NCBI RefSeq assembly: GCF_049340185.1
Contig: NZ_JBMPPC010000008.1
Coordinates: forward strand, 156,785 to 220,784
DNA length: 64,000 nt
Source: Undibacterium sp049340185
GTDB lineage: Bacteria > Pseudomonadota > Gammaproteobacteria > Burkholderiales > Burkholderiaceae_D
Reading direction: 5' to 3'
A program made the position numbers and the translations under genes. The stretch's first letter is position 1, and every line of letters begins with the position of its first letter. The notes under the pieces were generated by a model, which searched no databases, was not told where the DNA came from, and saw nothing but the letters and a program-made list of their open reading frames with translations. This document shows positions 1 through 8,919 of this stretch, in pieces.

Positions 1-1039
1 CATATTCAATCGCATAGCCAGGACGCAGGATATAAGCGTCCTCCATGCCACGCATAGACCGCACTAACTCCAACTGCACGTCAAACGGCAAGCTCGTTGA
101 AATACCGTTTGGATAAAATTCGTTGGTGGTCAGCCCTTCCGGCTCAAGGAAAATCTGATGTGATTCTTTGCTGGCAAAACGATGAATCTTGTCTTCAATC
201 GACGGACAATAACGCGGCCCCACTCCTTCGATCACACCGGTGTACATCGGGCTACGATCCAGACCAGCCCGAATAATGTCGTGAGTACGCTCATTCGTAT
301 GGGTAATCCAGCATGGCAACTGACGCGGATGCATCGCCACATTGCCCATGACAGAGAACACCGGAATAGGATCGAGATCACCCGGCTGCTCTTGCATGAC
401 CGAAAAATCAATACTACGACCATCTATTCGTGGTGGCGTACCAGTTTTCAAACGACCTTGTGGTAAAGCCAACTCCTTTAAACGGTTCGACAAGGAAACC
501 GCAGGGGGATCACCAGCACGACCAGCAGAATAGTTATTCAGGCCAACATGAATTTTTCCGTCCAAAAAAGTCCCCGCCGTCAGCACCACCGAACGGCTAC
601 GAAAGCGGATGCCGACCTGCGTTACAGCACCAACCACCCGGTCGCCTTCAACCAGCAAATCATCCACCGCTTGCTGGAACAGCCAGAGATTCGGCTGATT
701 CTCCAGACGGCTACGTATCGCTTGCTTGTACAAAATCCGGTCTGCTTGTGCGCGGGTTGCCCTTACTGCAGGCCCTTTAGACGAGTTCAAAATACGGAAC
801 TGAATACCCGCCTCGTCGGTTGCAATTGCCATGGCACCACCCATTGCATCCACTTCCTTGACCAAGTGACCTTTTCCTATGCCGCCAATAGACGGGTTAC
901 AAGACATTTGACCTAAAGTCTCAATGTTATGCGTCAGCAACAGGGTTTTTTGCCCCATGCGGGCTGAAGCCAAAGCCGCCTCAGTCCCGGCATGACCGCC
1001 GCCAACCACGATGACATCGAATTCTTTTGGATAATACAT
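1..1039 (-). CDS. mnmG: tRNA uridine-5-carboxymethylaminomethyl modification enzyme MnmG (GidA), N-terminal 346 residues, cut by window edge
   Basis: FAD-dependent enzyme that with MnmE modifies the wobble uridine of certain tRNAs. Reading the minus strand from the ATG at 1039, the protein opens with the dinucleotide-binding signature GGGHAGTEAA, followed by GQMSCNPSIGGIGKGHL and GTFLDGKIHVG, all hallmarks of GidA. The frame stays open to base 1, so about half of the roughly 630-residue protein lies outside the window. In many proteobacteria gidA is followed by gidB-parA-parB. That fits the two parS sites immediately upstream here and predicts parAB just off the left edge. Confidence 0.95.
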   Translation of the reverse strand, partial: MYYPKEFDVIVVGGGHAGTEAALASARMGQKTLLLTHNIETLGQMSCNPSIGGIGKGHLVKEVDAMGGAMAIATDEAGIQFRILNSSKGPAVRATRAQADRILYKQAIRSRLENQPNLWLFQQAVDDLLVEGDRVVGAVTQVGIRFRSRSVVLTAGTFLDGKIHVGLNNYSAGRAGDPPAVSLSNRLKELALPQGRLKTGTPPRIDGRSIDFSVMQEQPGDLDPIPVFSVMGNVAMHPRQLPCWITHTNERTHDIIRAGLDRSPMYTGVIEGVGPRYCPSIEDKIHRFASKESHQIFLEPEGLTTNEFYPNGISTSLPFDVQLELVRSMRGMEDAYILRPGYAIEY

Positions 1040-1143
1040 AGGAAATATCTGCTTTTTTTGGATTTCTCAGGGAGGCACGATTATAGAGGTTTTTTGCTTA
1101 AATTCTTCGCTGATCAATAATTTCAATCGAATCGATCATTAGA

Positions 1144-1159
1144 TGTTTCACGTGAAACA
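1144..1159. other. parS: parS centromere site 1
   Basis: Perfect 16-bp palindrome TGTTTCACGTGAAACA, identical to the canonical ParB-binding parS sequence known from Bacillus and widely conserved. It lies in the 150-bp gap between mnmG and the gene to its right. parS sites normally cluster near the replication origin. Confidence 0.93.
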
Positions 1160-1188
1160 TCTAATTTAAGGTCTTGAAATCCGCGAGT

Positions 1189-2130
1189 CTATTTATTGAG
1201 AAATTTTGCGAGAGCCGGCATAAATGCCAGAAGCAAGCCGAGCAACACTAACAGCAAAGAATAACGAGAGTCCAGATAATCCAGCAAAGACGTCTTTTTC
1301 TTTACCTGCACAACTGGCTTTGGCTGCTTTGGCTCCGGGAATTTTTGTATCACTACTGGCGGTTTTTTTATGGTTTGCTCTGGCAATTTACTGGCAACTA
1401 CTGCTTGAACCTTAGGCTTAGGATGAGGCTCAGACTCAGAAGCAACAATCGTTTTGACCGGTACTTCTTTAATCAATACTGGTTCCGATGGCACTGATTT
1501 TTCTACGGGCAAAACTACTGGCTGAGGCTGAGCTTGAACCTCAGAGGGCGGTAACGTCAGCGGCAGATAAAAATCAACCTCGGATAACTGCCCTGCCTGC
1601 TCAGGCTCGGGTGTATGCGCTGTCTCAATTCTTGTGGAAACCTTTTCCTGAGTATAGATAATCGGTTCTTCCAAGCGATCAATCGTATTCTCAATCAAAT
1701 CGGGATACGGCGGCACAGGCTCACCAACCTCCACCTCCTCAACCTCGTCCAGGGGCACTAAGCCCTGGGCGCGTAAATCGTCAGTGCCATACTCCTCCTC
1801 TGGCTGAAAGGAGAGCACCGAGACCGGGTCAGAATCCTCCTGGCGCAAGAAGCGATCCATCGCATCTGCCTCAACAATATCAGGCAACTGATTATCCAGC
1901 GGAAACATCACTTCATACAACAATCCCTTGTCCGACAAACTCCTCAGTGCGCGGTCAAATCGTTCTTTTACCAGACTTTTTAATTTAGCCCTCAACTCGG
2001 CATAAGAGCTAACGCCATCAGCAATAATCAGTACCAGGCGTTCACTTTGCGTCAAGCCATGCTGCTTATTTTTAATTTCTGCCTTACCTAAATCCGTACG
2101 CTGAAATATGACTGCATCTGAATATGCCAC
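1189..2130 (-). CDS. Hypothetical protein with C-terminal membrane anchor and proline-rich linker
   Basis: I do not recognise a named family. The first ~90 residues look like a compact helical domain. A long acidic and Pro/Val/Glu-rich low-complexity stretch follows (about 95-280), and then one hydrophobic segment near the C-terminus (YSLLLVLLGLLLAFMPALA), so it is probably a tail-anchored or inner-membrane protein with a flexible linker. The start is a GTG at 2130 preceded by an AAGGGA Shine-Dalgarno; no early ATG exists. It sits between the two parS sites, so ParB would bind on both sides of it. A role in chromosome segregation is only a guess from position. Confidence 0.7.
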   Translation of the reverse strand: MAYSDAVIFQRTDLGKAEIKNKQHGLTQSERLVLIIADGVSSYAELRAKLKSLVKERFDRALRSLSDKGLLYEVMFPLDNQLPDIVEADAMDRFLRQEDSDPVSVLSFQPEEEYGTDDLRAQGLVPLDEVEEVEVGEPVPPYPDLIENTIDRLEEPIIYTQEKVSTRIETAHTPEPEQAGQLSEVDFYLPLTLPPSEVQAQPQPVVLPVEKSVPSEPVLIKEVPVKTIVASESEPHPKPKVQAVVASKLPEQTIKKPPVVIQKFPEPKQPKPVVQVKKKTSLLDYLDSRYSLLLVLLGLLLAFMPALAKFLNK

Positions 2131-2147
2131 GTCCGTCCCTTTATTAT

Positions 2148-2163
2148 TGTTTCACGTGAAACA
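2148..2163. other. parS: parS centromere site 2
   Basis: Second perfect TGTTTCACGTGAAACA palindrome, 1004 bp from the first, just upstream of the GTG start of the 1189-2130 gene. Paired perfect sites at this spacing beside mnmG strongly support a chromosomal ParABS centromere rather than chance. Confidence 0.93.
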
Positions 2164-2168
2164 AATCG

Positions 2169-2930
2169 TTATCTAATAAAACCATCGTAAGTTGTTTTGC
2201 AAATCAGCGCCAGCACTACCAGCAAGAACATCTTTCGGACGAAGCCGCTGCCATATTTAATTGCCATGCGGCTACCAGACAACGATCCTAACACTCCACA
2301 AACCGCCATGGCTAAACCTGTTTGCCAAATAATGTGTCCGCTGTAACCAAACCACAACAAAGCCGCCGCATTGCACGCAACATTGATGATTTTAGCAACA
2401 GCGGAAGCGCTCAGGAAGTCATATCCGAACAAACGGACGAATAAAAACATTAAAAAACTACCCGTACCAGGGCCGAAAAAACCGTCGTAGAAGCCAATGC
2501 CACCGCCCACCAACATCGCCATCCAACGTTCTTTATCCGCATGAAATAAAGGCGTATGGGACGTACCGAAATCTTTTTTCCTAAATGTATAAAGCGCCAC
2601 CGCCACCAGAATGAATGGCAAGGCCTTACGCAAATAAGTCGGCGGCAAATGAGTTACCGTAAATGCTCCGGCAAACGATAAGATGAATGCCACCAAGGCA
2701 GCAGGCAGCACCATCGCCCAGCGCACCTTCACTGTCTTCACATAATTCCGCGCGGCAACCGTGGTTCCCCAAATTCCCGCGAGCTTACTGGTGCCTAATA
2801 AAGTTGCAGGGGCTACATTCGGCAAAGCGACGAATAGAGCCGGGAGTTGTATCAGGCCACCACCACCAACCACTGCATCAACCAATCCAGCAAAAAAGGC
2901 GGCACCACCAAGCAATAAGATATCTGTCAT
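2169..2930 (-). CDS. TSUP family permease (sulfite exporter TauE/SafE-like)
   Basis: Polytopic inner-membrane protein of the TauE/SafE (DUF81) family, which moves sulfur-containing organic or inorganic anions. The N-terminal signature GLVDAVVGGGGLIQLPAL and the mid-protein GFYDGFFGPGTGSFLM repeat are diagnostic. About eight hydrophobic segments are visible in 253 residues, the usual length. I prefer the ATG at 2930 to a TTG three codons upstream because it gives the standard family N-terminus; neither has a clear ribosome-binding site. Substrate cannot be told from sequence. Confidence 0.88.
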   Translation of the reverse strand: MTDILLLGGAAFFAGLVDAVVGGGGLIQLPALFVALPNVAPATLLGTSKLAGIWGTTVAARNYVKTVKVRWAMVLPAALVAFILSFAGAFTVTHLPPTYLRKALPFILVAVALYTFRKKDFGTSHTPLFHADKERWMAMLVGGGIGFYDGFFGPGTGSFLMFLFVRLFGYDFLSASAVAKIINVACNAAALLWFGYSGHIIWQTGLAMAVCGVLGSLSGSRMAIKYGSGFVRKMFLLVVLALICKTTYDGFIR

Positions 2931-3046
2931 TTTTAACAATAATTACGCAAAGCCAATCTTTATCGGATGGCAAATAGTTGAATTCTATTCAAGGCAACAG
3001 CATAGCAAGTCTTGCTACAATAAGGCTCAAGAGGAGAAGCCTGACC

Positions 3047-4204
3047 ATGAATAATTTTGATTTTCGTACCGTCCCCTATCTCATCAGCCAGACCGGCGCT
3101 GCCAAGCAATTGGGCGATATCATCACGCAGCATTATCCGGAGATCAAACGGGTATTAATAGTGACAGATGCAGGCTTTTTAAGGACTGGTCTGATAGCGC
3201 CGGCGATGGCGAATCTGGAACAACGCGGCTTGCAAGTCAGTGTATTTGCCGACGTAGTCGCCGACCCGCCAGAATCGGTAGTGCTTCAAGCCGTCAGCAA
3301 CGCAGAAAAATTAGAGATCGAACTGGTCGTCGGCTTTGGCGGCGGCAGCTCCATGGACGTGGCAAAGCTAATTGCCGTTTTGTCAGGCAGCACCCAAGCG
3401 CTCGGCAGTATGTACGGCATCGGCAACGTCAAAGGCCAGCGCCTGCCTTTGATCCAGATTCCAACGACAGCAGGCACCGGCTCTGAGGTGACACCTATCT
3501 CCATCGTCACCACCGGGGCAACGACAAAAATGGGCGTAGTCGCTCCGCAACTGTATGCAGACATCGCCATTCTCGATGCAGAACTGACGATAGGACTCCC
3601 GACTAAAGTCACGGCGGCAACAGGTATCGATGCCATGGTACATGCGATTGAAGCCTATACCACCAAGCACAAAAAGAACCCCTTGTCCGATATGCTGGCA
3701 CGTCAGGCTCTGACTTTGCTTTGGGGAAATATTGACGAAGCCTGCAAGAACGGTAGCAATCTCGCCGCACGCCAGGCCATGTTGCTGGGAGCCATGCTGG
3801 CGGGACAGTGCTTTGCCAATGCGCCGTGCGCCGCGGTACATGCCCTCGCGTACCCGATCGGCGGCATCTTTCATGTCCCGCATGGTCTGTCTAACTCGCT
3901 AGTCTTGCCGCACGTATTGCGCTTCAACGCACCAAATGCAGCCGGGCAATATGCCGAGCTCGCCAGCATCATTGCACCAGACGCACAAGGTAGTGACGAG
4001 GCCCGCAGTTCAGCCTTGATCCATGCGATGGAAGCACTGGCGCAACGGGTCGGGATAGAAACGCAGTTGCGGCAAGTCGGCGTCACGGTGAATGACCTCG
4101 ACCAGCTGGCGAACGACGCCATGTTGCAGACCCGTTTGCTAGGCAACAACCCGAGAGAAGTTAGCTTAGCCGATGCCCGCGCGATTTACGCTGCAGCGCT
4201 ATAA
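3047..4204 (+). CDS. Iron-containing (group III) alcohol dehydrogenase
   Basis: 385-residue NAD(P)-dependent dehydrogenase of the Fe-ADH family. Visible motifs are the nucleotide-binding GGGSSMDVAKLIAVLSG, the GTGSEVTPISIV loop, and the metal-ligand regions D-A-M-V-H-A-I-E-A and VPHGLSNSLVLPHV. The ATG at 3047 has a strong SD (GAGGAG, about 10 nt upstream); an upstream TTG in frame at 2978 lacks one. It is a single gene, divergent from the TauE/SafE permease. The physiological alcohol or aldehyde is not predictable. Confidence 0.9.
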   Translation: MNNFDFRTVPYLISQTGAAKQLGDIITQHYPEIKRVLIVTDAGFLRTGLIAPAMANLEQRGLQVSVFADVVADPPESVVLQAVSNAEKLEIELVVGFGGGSSMDVAKLIAVLSGSTQALGSMYGIGNVKGQRLPLIQIPTTAGTGSEVTPISIVTTGATTKMGVVAPQLYADIAILDAELTIGLPTKVTAATGIDAMVHAIEAYTTKHKKNPLSDMLARQALTLLWGNIDEACKNGSNLAARQAMLLGAMLAGQCFANAPCAAVHALAYPIGGIFHVPHGLSNSLVLPHVLRFNAPNAAGQYAELASIIAPDAQGSDEARSSALIHAMEALAQRVGIETQLRQVGVTVNDLDQLANDAMLQTRLLGNNPREVSLADARAIYAAAL

Positions 4205-4404
4205 AGCCTGTGACGTAAAAAGCGGAAAATGAGAATGGTGGCTGGACACGCAGTATTGACGCGCCTCTCCAGCCTGCCCTGCCAGAAGGCGCGTGGATAG
4301 TGCGGCTCAGGGCTGCTCAATGTACAACCGTACTATTCTGACTGCCTTAACGCCTCTGCACCCTGCATCGGCCCGACCACCAAACCCTGCATGATCAAAA
4401 CCGG

Positions 4405-5067
4405 TCAGTTTCTGAGCTCTTCGACGTATTTCAGATACGTCGTATCAGTGGCGTTAACAATGTCCCAGGCGCGCCGGTAATGGCCGCTGGGAAGCTGGCT
4501 GTCTATCGCGATAAGCTGCTTCAATATGTCGGGTTCACCAAGCTGTATCAGGACCGCTTTTTGTAGCGCAAGCAAATGAAGATGTGAGCGCACTCGTTCG
4601 TGTTCAGCCGCGTGCTGCGCGAGCAAACTGGAGTTACTCAAGGAGTAAGAGCTTAATAACACATGCAATAGTTCGTGGAACAGAGTATCTGCTTTGTAGC
4701 GTAACGGTACAGGTGTTGCCGTAAAGCTCTTCAATGTATATCGCATATTGATACTGACACCGACCATCGATTGCGATGGCAGATCGCACAGCGACAAGTG
4801 CGTATCGATATCCGCAGGAAAAGACCTACCAGTAATCGTCTCAGCAGCCAGAATCATGCGGGGACCATGCTCTTGCCAGATCCCTTCGAACTCCGCTTTA
4901 CGCAAGCTCAGTTCTGCTTTCCATTCATCCTTGATCGTAGCGTTACGCAAAAATGAACACGCAGAATCCATCGTCGGATTATAGAGAATATGCACTTGCG
5001 CCTGAGTCGCACAAGCCGGTTCAACAACTAGCAAGAATAAAGCAAGGACGAAAATAGACCGGATCAT
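4405..5067 (-). CDS. Secreted protein with HExxH zinc-binding motif (putative metallopeptidase)
   Basis: A signal peptide (MIRSIFVLALFLLVVEPACA, likely cleavage after ACA) is followed by a ~200-residue domain with HELLH in DTLFHELLHVLLSSYS, the zincin HExxH motif. Downstream HAAEHERVRSHLHLLALQ could supply a third ligand. I do not recognise the family beyond that, and peptidase activity is inferred from the motif only. The ATG at 5067 is chosen (GAAAG upstream); a TTG at 5091 would add eight residues. It is a single gene with no operon partner. Confidence 0.6.
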   Translation of the reverse strand: MIRSIFVLALFLLVVEPACATQAQVHILYNPTMDSACSFLRNATIKDEWKAELSLRKAEFEGIWQEHGPRMILAAETITGRSFPADIDTHLSLCDLPSQSMVGVSINMRYTLKSFTATPVPLRYKADTLFHELLHVLLSSYSLSNSSLLAQHAAEHERVRSHLHLLALQKAVLIQLGEPDILKQLIAIDSQLPSGHYRRAWDIVNATDTTYLKYVEELRN

Positions 5068-5300
5068 TGAATACGCTTTCACATGGCTCAAAAATTAAAG
5101 CAACCGTCATCATTACGGTAATTGATTTTATATTACTGTTTTAATAGTAATCAATATCGCCGACAGGATCCTGTTATCGGTCTCGCCGTATCAAAACCTG
5201 CCACACTTCTTTCTTCCTCCAGACATAGACTTGAGCAAGTGGGCACGCAGGCTGGTACAGACTTCCCCCAATTAGGTATTTTATTTTTAATAGTATACAT

Positions 5301-5328
5301 TTCTACAAATAAGTAGAATAATCTACTT
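5301..5328. promoter_or_regulatory. Overlapping palindromes at the chr operon start, likely ChrB operator
   Basis: Two perfect inverted repeats overlap directly before the chrB ATG: TTCTAC-6nt-GTAGAA (5301-5318) and AAGTAGA-4nt-TCTACTT (5311-5328). ChrB proteins are known chromate-responsive repressors of chr operons, so this is the obvious operator. The palindrome ends one base before ATG 5330, leaving no room for a Shine-Dalgarno, so the message may be leaderless. TATACA-like hexamers near 5292-5299 could be the -10. Confidence 0.65.
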
Positions 5329-5329
5329 T

Positions 5330-6283
5330 ATGAAATGGATACTACTCATTACCAGCCTCCCTACCGAGAACGCCACCGTCAGGATGCGTGCATGGCGAGC
5401 GCTTAAAACCTCTGGTGCCGTCGTTTTGCGTGATGGCGTTTACCTCATGCCCGACCGTTCTGGCTGCAAAGCAGCGCTGGATGTCATTGCCGCAGATGTG
5501 ATCTCTGGCGGAGGGACGGCATCAGTCCTGCGTGTTGAAGAACCAGATACAGCAGACTTTGTCAGTTTATTTATACGCAATGACGAGTTCAGTACGGTAC
5601 TGGCCGATGTCGCTACAGTACAAGACACTCTGTCGGGCGACACCGTGCAAGACGTATTAAAACAAGCGCGCAAGCTACGCAAAGCGTTTGCGGCAATTGC
5701 CGAGATTGACTTCTTTCCAGGAGAAGCGCAGGCGCAGACCAATGCTGCCCTACTAGAACTGGAACTCAATATCGCCCGGGTCCTGGCTCCGGATGAACCC
5801 CACGCAATGACAGGATCGATTACTCGCCTCACTATCAGTGATTTTCAAGGACGCAGCTGGGCTACACGCTGTCGTCCTTGGGTAGATCGTCTTGCTTGTG
5901 CCTGGCTGATACGTCGCTTTATTGATCCACAGGCCAGGCTGCTTTGGCTGGCATCGCCTGACGATTGTCCGGCGGATGCGTTGAGTTTTGATTTCGACGG
6001 GGCGACATTCAGTCACGTGGCGAATCGTGTCAGTTTTGAAGTCCTGCTAGAAAGCTTTGGACTGGATTCCCCAGCGTTACGGCAGTTAGGTGCTTTAGTG
6101 CATTACCTGGATGTAGGCGGTGTCCAGCCACCGGAGTCCGTCGGCATAGAAAGCGTGCTGGCAGGCATGCGCACCGCAATCACCGATGATGACCAGCTGA
6201 TGCTGGCGGCGAATAGCGTGTTTGACGGTTTATTGGCGAGCTTTCAATCAGGCAAAGTAGCACTGGAGAATCCACGTGACTGA
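5330..6283 (+). CDS. chrB: Chromate resistance regulator ChrB
   Basis: 317 residues with the full ChrB layout: an N-terminal domain beginning MKWILLITSLPTENATVRMR, as in chromate-sensing ChrB, and a C-terminal ChrB domain from about residue 182 (RPWVDRLACAWLIRRFID). Known ChrB proteins repress chr promoters and release on chromate or dichromate. It is first gene of the operon and overlaps chrA by 8 bp, so the two are translationally coupled. Confidence 0.9.
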   Translation: MKWILLITSLPTENATVRMRAWRALKTSGAVVLRDGVYLMPDRSGCKAALDVIAADVISGGGTASVLRVEEPDTADFVSLFIRNDEFSTVLADVATVQDTLSGDTVQDVLKQARKLRKAFAAIAEIDFFPGEAQAQTNAALLELELNIARVLAPDEPHAMTGSITRLTISDFQGRSWATRCRPWVDRLACAWLIRRFIDPQARLLWLASPDDCPADALSFDFDGATFSHVANRVSFEVLLESFGLDSPALRQLGALVHYLDVGGVQPPESVGIESVLAGMRTAITDDDQLMLAANSVFDGLLASFQSGKVALENPRD

Positions 6284-7481
6284 TCCGGCTCCATCGCTTA
6301 CACCAAGCCATATGGGCAATACCAGCGATACCAGCTACACACTGTGGCAACTGATTGTGTATTTTTTGCGCTTAGGCGCGCTTGGTTTTGGTGGGCCAGT
6401 CGCCTTGGTCGGCTACATGCACAGGGATCTGGTCGGTGAACGCCAATGGATCACCGAGGACGATTACAAAGAAGGGCTGGCCTTAGCGCAGCTTGCGCCG
6501 GGGCCGCTGGCGGCACAGTTAGCGATTTATCTGGGTTATGTTCATTATCGTATTCTCGGTGCAACGCTGGTGGGTATCGCCTTTGTACTTCCTTCGTTTT
6601 TGATGGTGGTAGGACTAGGCTGGGCGTACGTGCATTTTGGCGGTTTGTCCTGGATGCAATCGGTATTTTATGGTGTGGGTGCGGCAGTCATCGGCATCAT
6701 CGTCATGAGTGCAAAAAAACTGACGCAAAAGAGTGTGGGAAAAGACAAATTGCTATGGGCGATTTATCTCTTACTTGCCATCGTAACGGTGATCACAGAA
6801 TCAGAAATCGCCTGGTTATTTATTGCCGCCGGTGTCTTAGTCTGGTTCTTGCGCGCACCACCTGCATGGCTGCGTTCGGGCAAATTACATGCGGCAGGTT
6901 TAACGCAAGTGCCGCTAGCCTTTGCCCTGTTGGGCAATATCGAGTTGTCAGTACTGTCGCAGATCGCCGTGTTCTTTGCTAAAGCGGGGGCGTTCGTGTT
7001 TGGTTCTGGTCTCGCTATTGTTCCCTTTTTGTACGGCGGCGTAGTGACAGAACACCACTGGCTGACTGACAAACAATTCGTTGATGCGGTTGCGGTTGCC
7101 ATGATTACACCAGGTCCTGTGGTGATTACCGTTGGCTTTATCGGCTATCTGGTGGCGGGTTGGTCAGGCGCAACGGTTGCGGCTCTGGCGACGTTTTTAC
7201 CCTGCTATCTGTTCACCATTATCCCGGCACCGTATTTTAAAAAGTACGGCAAAGTCCCCGGCGTTCTGGCCTTTGTCGATGGCATTACTGCCGCCGCCAT
7301 CGGCGCGATTGCTGGCTCTGTGATCGTGATTGCCAAACGCTCGATTATTGATATTCCTACTGCGCTGATTGCACTGACGACGATCGTGTTGTTATGGAAA
7401 TTTAAAAAACTTCAGGAACCTGTCGTCGTCGCTGTCGCCGCGATTCTCGGGTTGTTGATCTATCCCTTACTTCCGCACTAG
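6276..7481 (+). CDS. chrA: Chromate efflux transporter ChrA (CHR family)
   Basis: 401-residue polytopic membrane protein that exports chromate. Two homologous halves are seen: GALGFGGPVALVGYMHRDLV with LAQLAPGPLAAQLAIYLG, and KAGAFVFGSGLAIVPFLYGG with VAVAMITPGPVVITVGFIGY. This is the long, duplicated (bidomain) form. The start is a GTG inside the end of chrB. It is probably cotranscribed with chrB and the genes downstream. Confidence 0.93.
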   Translation: MTDPAPSLTPSHMGNTSDTSYTLWQLIVYFLRLGALGFGGPVALVGYMHRDLVGERQWITEDDYKEGLALAQLAPGPLAAQLAIYLGYVHYRILGATLVGIAFVLPSFLMVVGLGWAYVHFGGLSWMQSVFYGVGAAVIGIIVMSAKKLTQKSVGKDKLLWAIYLLLAIVTVITESEIAWLFIAAGVLVWFLRAPPAWLRSGKLHAAGLTQVPLAFALLGNIELSVLSQIAVFFAKAGAFVFGSGLAIVPFLYGGVVTEHHWLTDKQFVDAVAVAMITPGPVVITVGFIGYLVAGWSGATVAALATFLPCYLFTIIPAPYFKKYGKVPGVLAFVDGITAAAIGAIAGSVIVIAKRSIIDIPTALIALTTIVLLWKFKKLQEPVVVAVAAILGLLIYPLLPH

Positions 7482-7538
7482 CTGACAAACTGATTCACTC
7501 ACTTACCCACGTATTGATTAATAGTGAAAGGCATCACC

Positions 7539-8459
7539 ATGGAAATGAACTTACGCCCGCTTGCAGCTGAACTGAGTCAGCTCAAAGGCCTGAGCAGCAC
7601 ACTGATCGCTAGTCACCATCAAAATAATTACACGGGTGCAGTCAAACGTCTCAACGCAATTCGTCATCAGCTTAGTCAATTGGACTGGCATCAGACTGCC
7701 GTATTTATGGTGAATGGTTTAAAGCGTGAGGAACTGATCGCCGCGAACTCCGCTTATCTGCATGAATTGTATTTTGATGTACTGGGAGGTGACGGTGTAT
7801 TACCTTCATCGGGCTTATCCAGCGCTCTGGAAAGAGACTTCGGTTCAGTTGGTCAATGGCAGACCGAATTTACGGCATTAGCCAAAGCCATGGGCGGCGG
7901 CTCGGGTTGGGCACTGCTGTCATGGTCAGCACGGGAAGGTCGCTTGCTGAATCACTGGGCTGCGGATCATACACAATTGCTGGCAGGCGCAACGCCTGTA
8001 TTGGCACTCGATATGTATGAGCATGCCTATCACATTGATTTCGGTGCGAAAGCTGCTGCTTATGTTGATACCTTTATGCAGAATATTCGCTGGGAAAGTA
8101 TTTATCGGCGGTATGGAGCCGCCGTTGCGGCGGATGCCGCTGTCTGGGCAATTGATGTTGCTGCCAGCAAGCAGATAAAACCTGAGACGCAAATCATTGA
8201 CGTAAGGCGGGCGCAATTTTTTGCTGAAGGCAAGGATATGCTGCCAGGTGCGCAATGGCGTGACCCGTCTCAGGTCGGGCATTGGAGCAAGGAGCTCAAT
8301 CCATCTCAGCCCGTATTGATTTATTGCGTGCACGGACTAGACATTGGCAGATCAACGGCCTTGTCCTTACGCGCGCGTGGCTTTGATGCGTGCTTCCTCA
8401 CTGGCGGGATAGAAGCCTGGCGTTTGGCAGGACTGCCTTTACAAGCCAAGGAGAACTGA
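7539..8459 (+). CDS. chrC: Fe/Mn superoxide dismutase fused to a rhodanese domain (ChrC-ChrE fusion)
   Basis: Residues ~1-200 are an iron/manganese SOD: metal-ligand regions ASHHQNNY, YLHELYF and DMYEHAYHIDF are present. From about residue 217 a rhodanese domain follows (TQIIDVRRAQ) with active-site Cys near residue 263 in IYCVHGLDIGRS and the closing GGIEAWRLAGLPL. In other chr operons ChrC (SOD) and ChrE (rhodanese) are separate proteins that help against chromate oxidative stress; here they are one 306-residue chain. ATG 7539 is preceded by AAAGG; a GTG at 7524 is an alternative. The next gene starts 1 bp after its stop. Confidence 0.88.
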   Translation: MEMNLRPLAAELSQLKGLSSTLIASHHQNNYTGAVKRLNAIRHQLSQLDWHQTAVFMVNGLKREELIAANSAYLHELYFDVLGGDGVLPSSGLSSALERDFGSVGQWQTEFTALAKAMGGGSGWALLSWSAREGRLLNHWAADHTQLLAGATPVLALDMYEHAYHIDFGAKAAAYVDTFMQNIRWESIYRRYGAAVAADAAVWAIDVAASKQIKPETQIIDVRRAQFFAEGKDMLPGAQWRDPSQVGHWSKELNPSQPVLIYCVHGLDIGRSTALSLRARGFDACFLTGGIEAWRLAGLPLQAKEN

Positions 8460-8460
8460 C

Positions 8461-8919
8461 ATGCAATGGGTTACCAGAGAACGTCCAAAGATCGACCGCA
8501 TAGCCTGTCCCTGGTTAATCGCACGCTTCATCGATAAGGCGCCTGAATTCCTCTATGTTCGTGCCAGTGAAGTCGTCAGCACCGCAGCGAAGACCGGCGC
8601 AATTCCTTACGACATCCCTGGTGTGGAACTGACACATGTCGATGATTTATGCAGTTTTGATGCCTTCCTCGGCAAGTACCAACTCGAGGACGCGGCGCTG
8701 CAACAACTGGCAGTGATTGTCCGTGGAGCCGACACCTCACGACTGAATTTGACGCCGCAATCTGCGGGCTTGTACGCAATCTCATTAGGCCTGTCGCAGA
8801 ATTGTAGTGACGATCATGAAATGCTACAACATGGAATGGTGATGTACGACGCACTCTACGCCTGGTGTAAAAGCAGTCAGCAGGAAACGCATCACTGGCC
8901 TCCTGTAACAGCAGCTTAA
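8461..8919 (+). CDS. Stand-alone ChrB C-terminal-domain protein
   Basis: 152 residues aligning only with the C-terminal half of ChrB: RPKIDRIACPWLIARFID matches RPWVDRLACAWLIRRFID of the operon's own ChrB, as do the downstream blocks SFDAFLGKYQLEDAALQQLAVIV and YDALYAWC. It has no N-terminal regulator domain. It is last gene of the operon, immediately after the SOD-rhodanese gene and before a strong terminator. Its function is unproven; similar small proteins accompany chr operons. Confidence 0.85.
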   Translation: MQWVTRERPKIDRIACPWLIARFIDKAPEFLYVRASEVVSTAAKTGAIPYDIPGVELTHVDDLCSFDAFLGKYQLEDAALQQLAVIVRGADTSRLNLTPQSAGLYAISLGLSQNCSDDHEMLQHGMVMYDALYAWCKSSQQETHHWPPVTAA

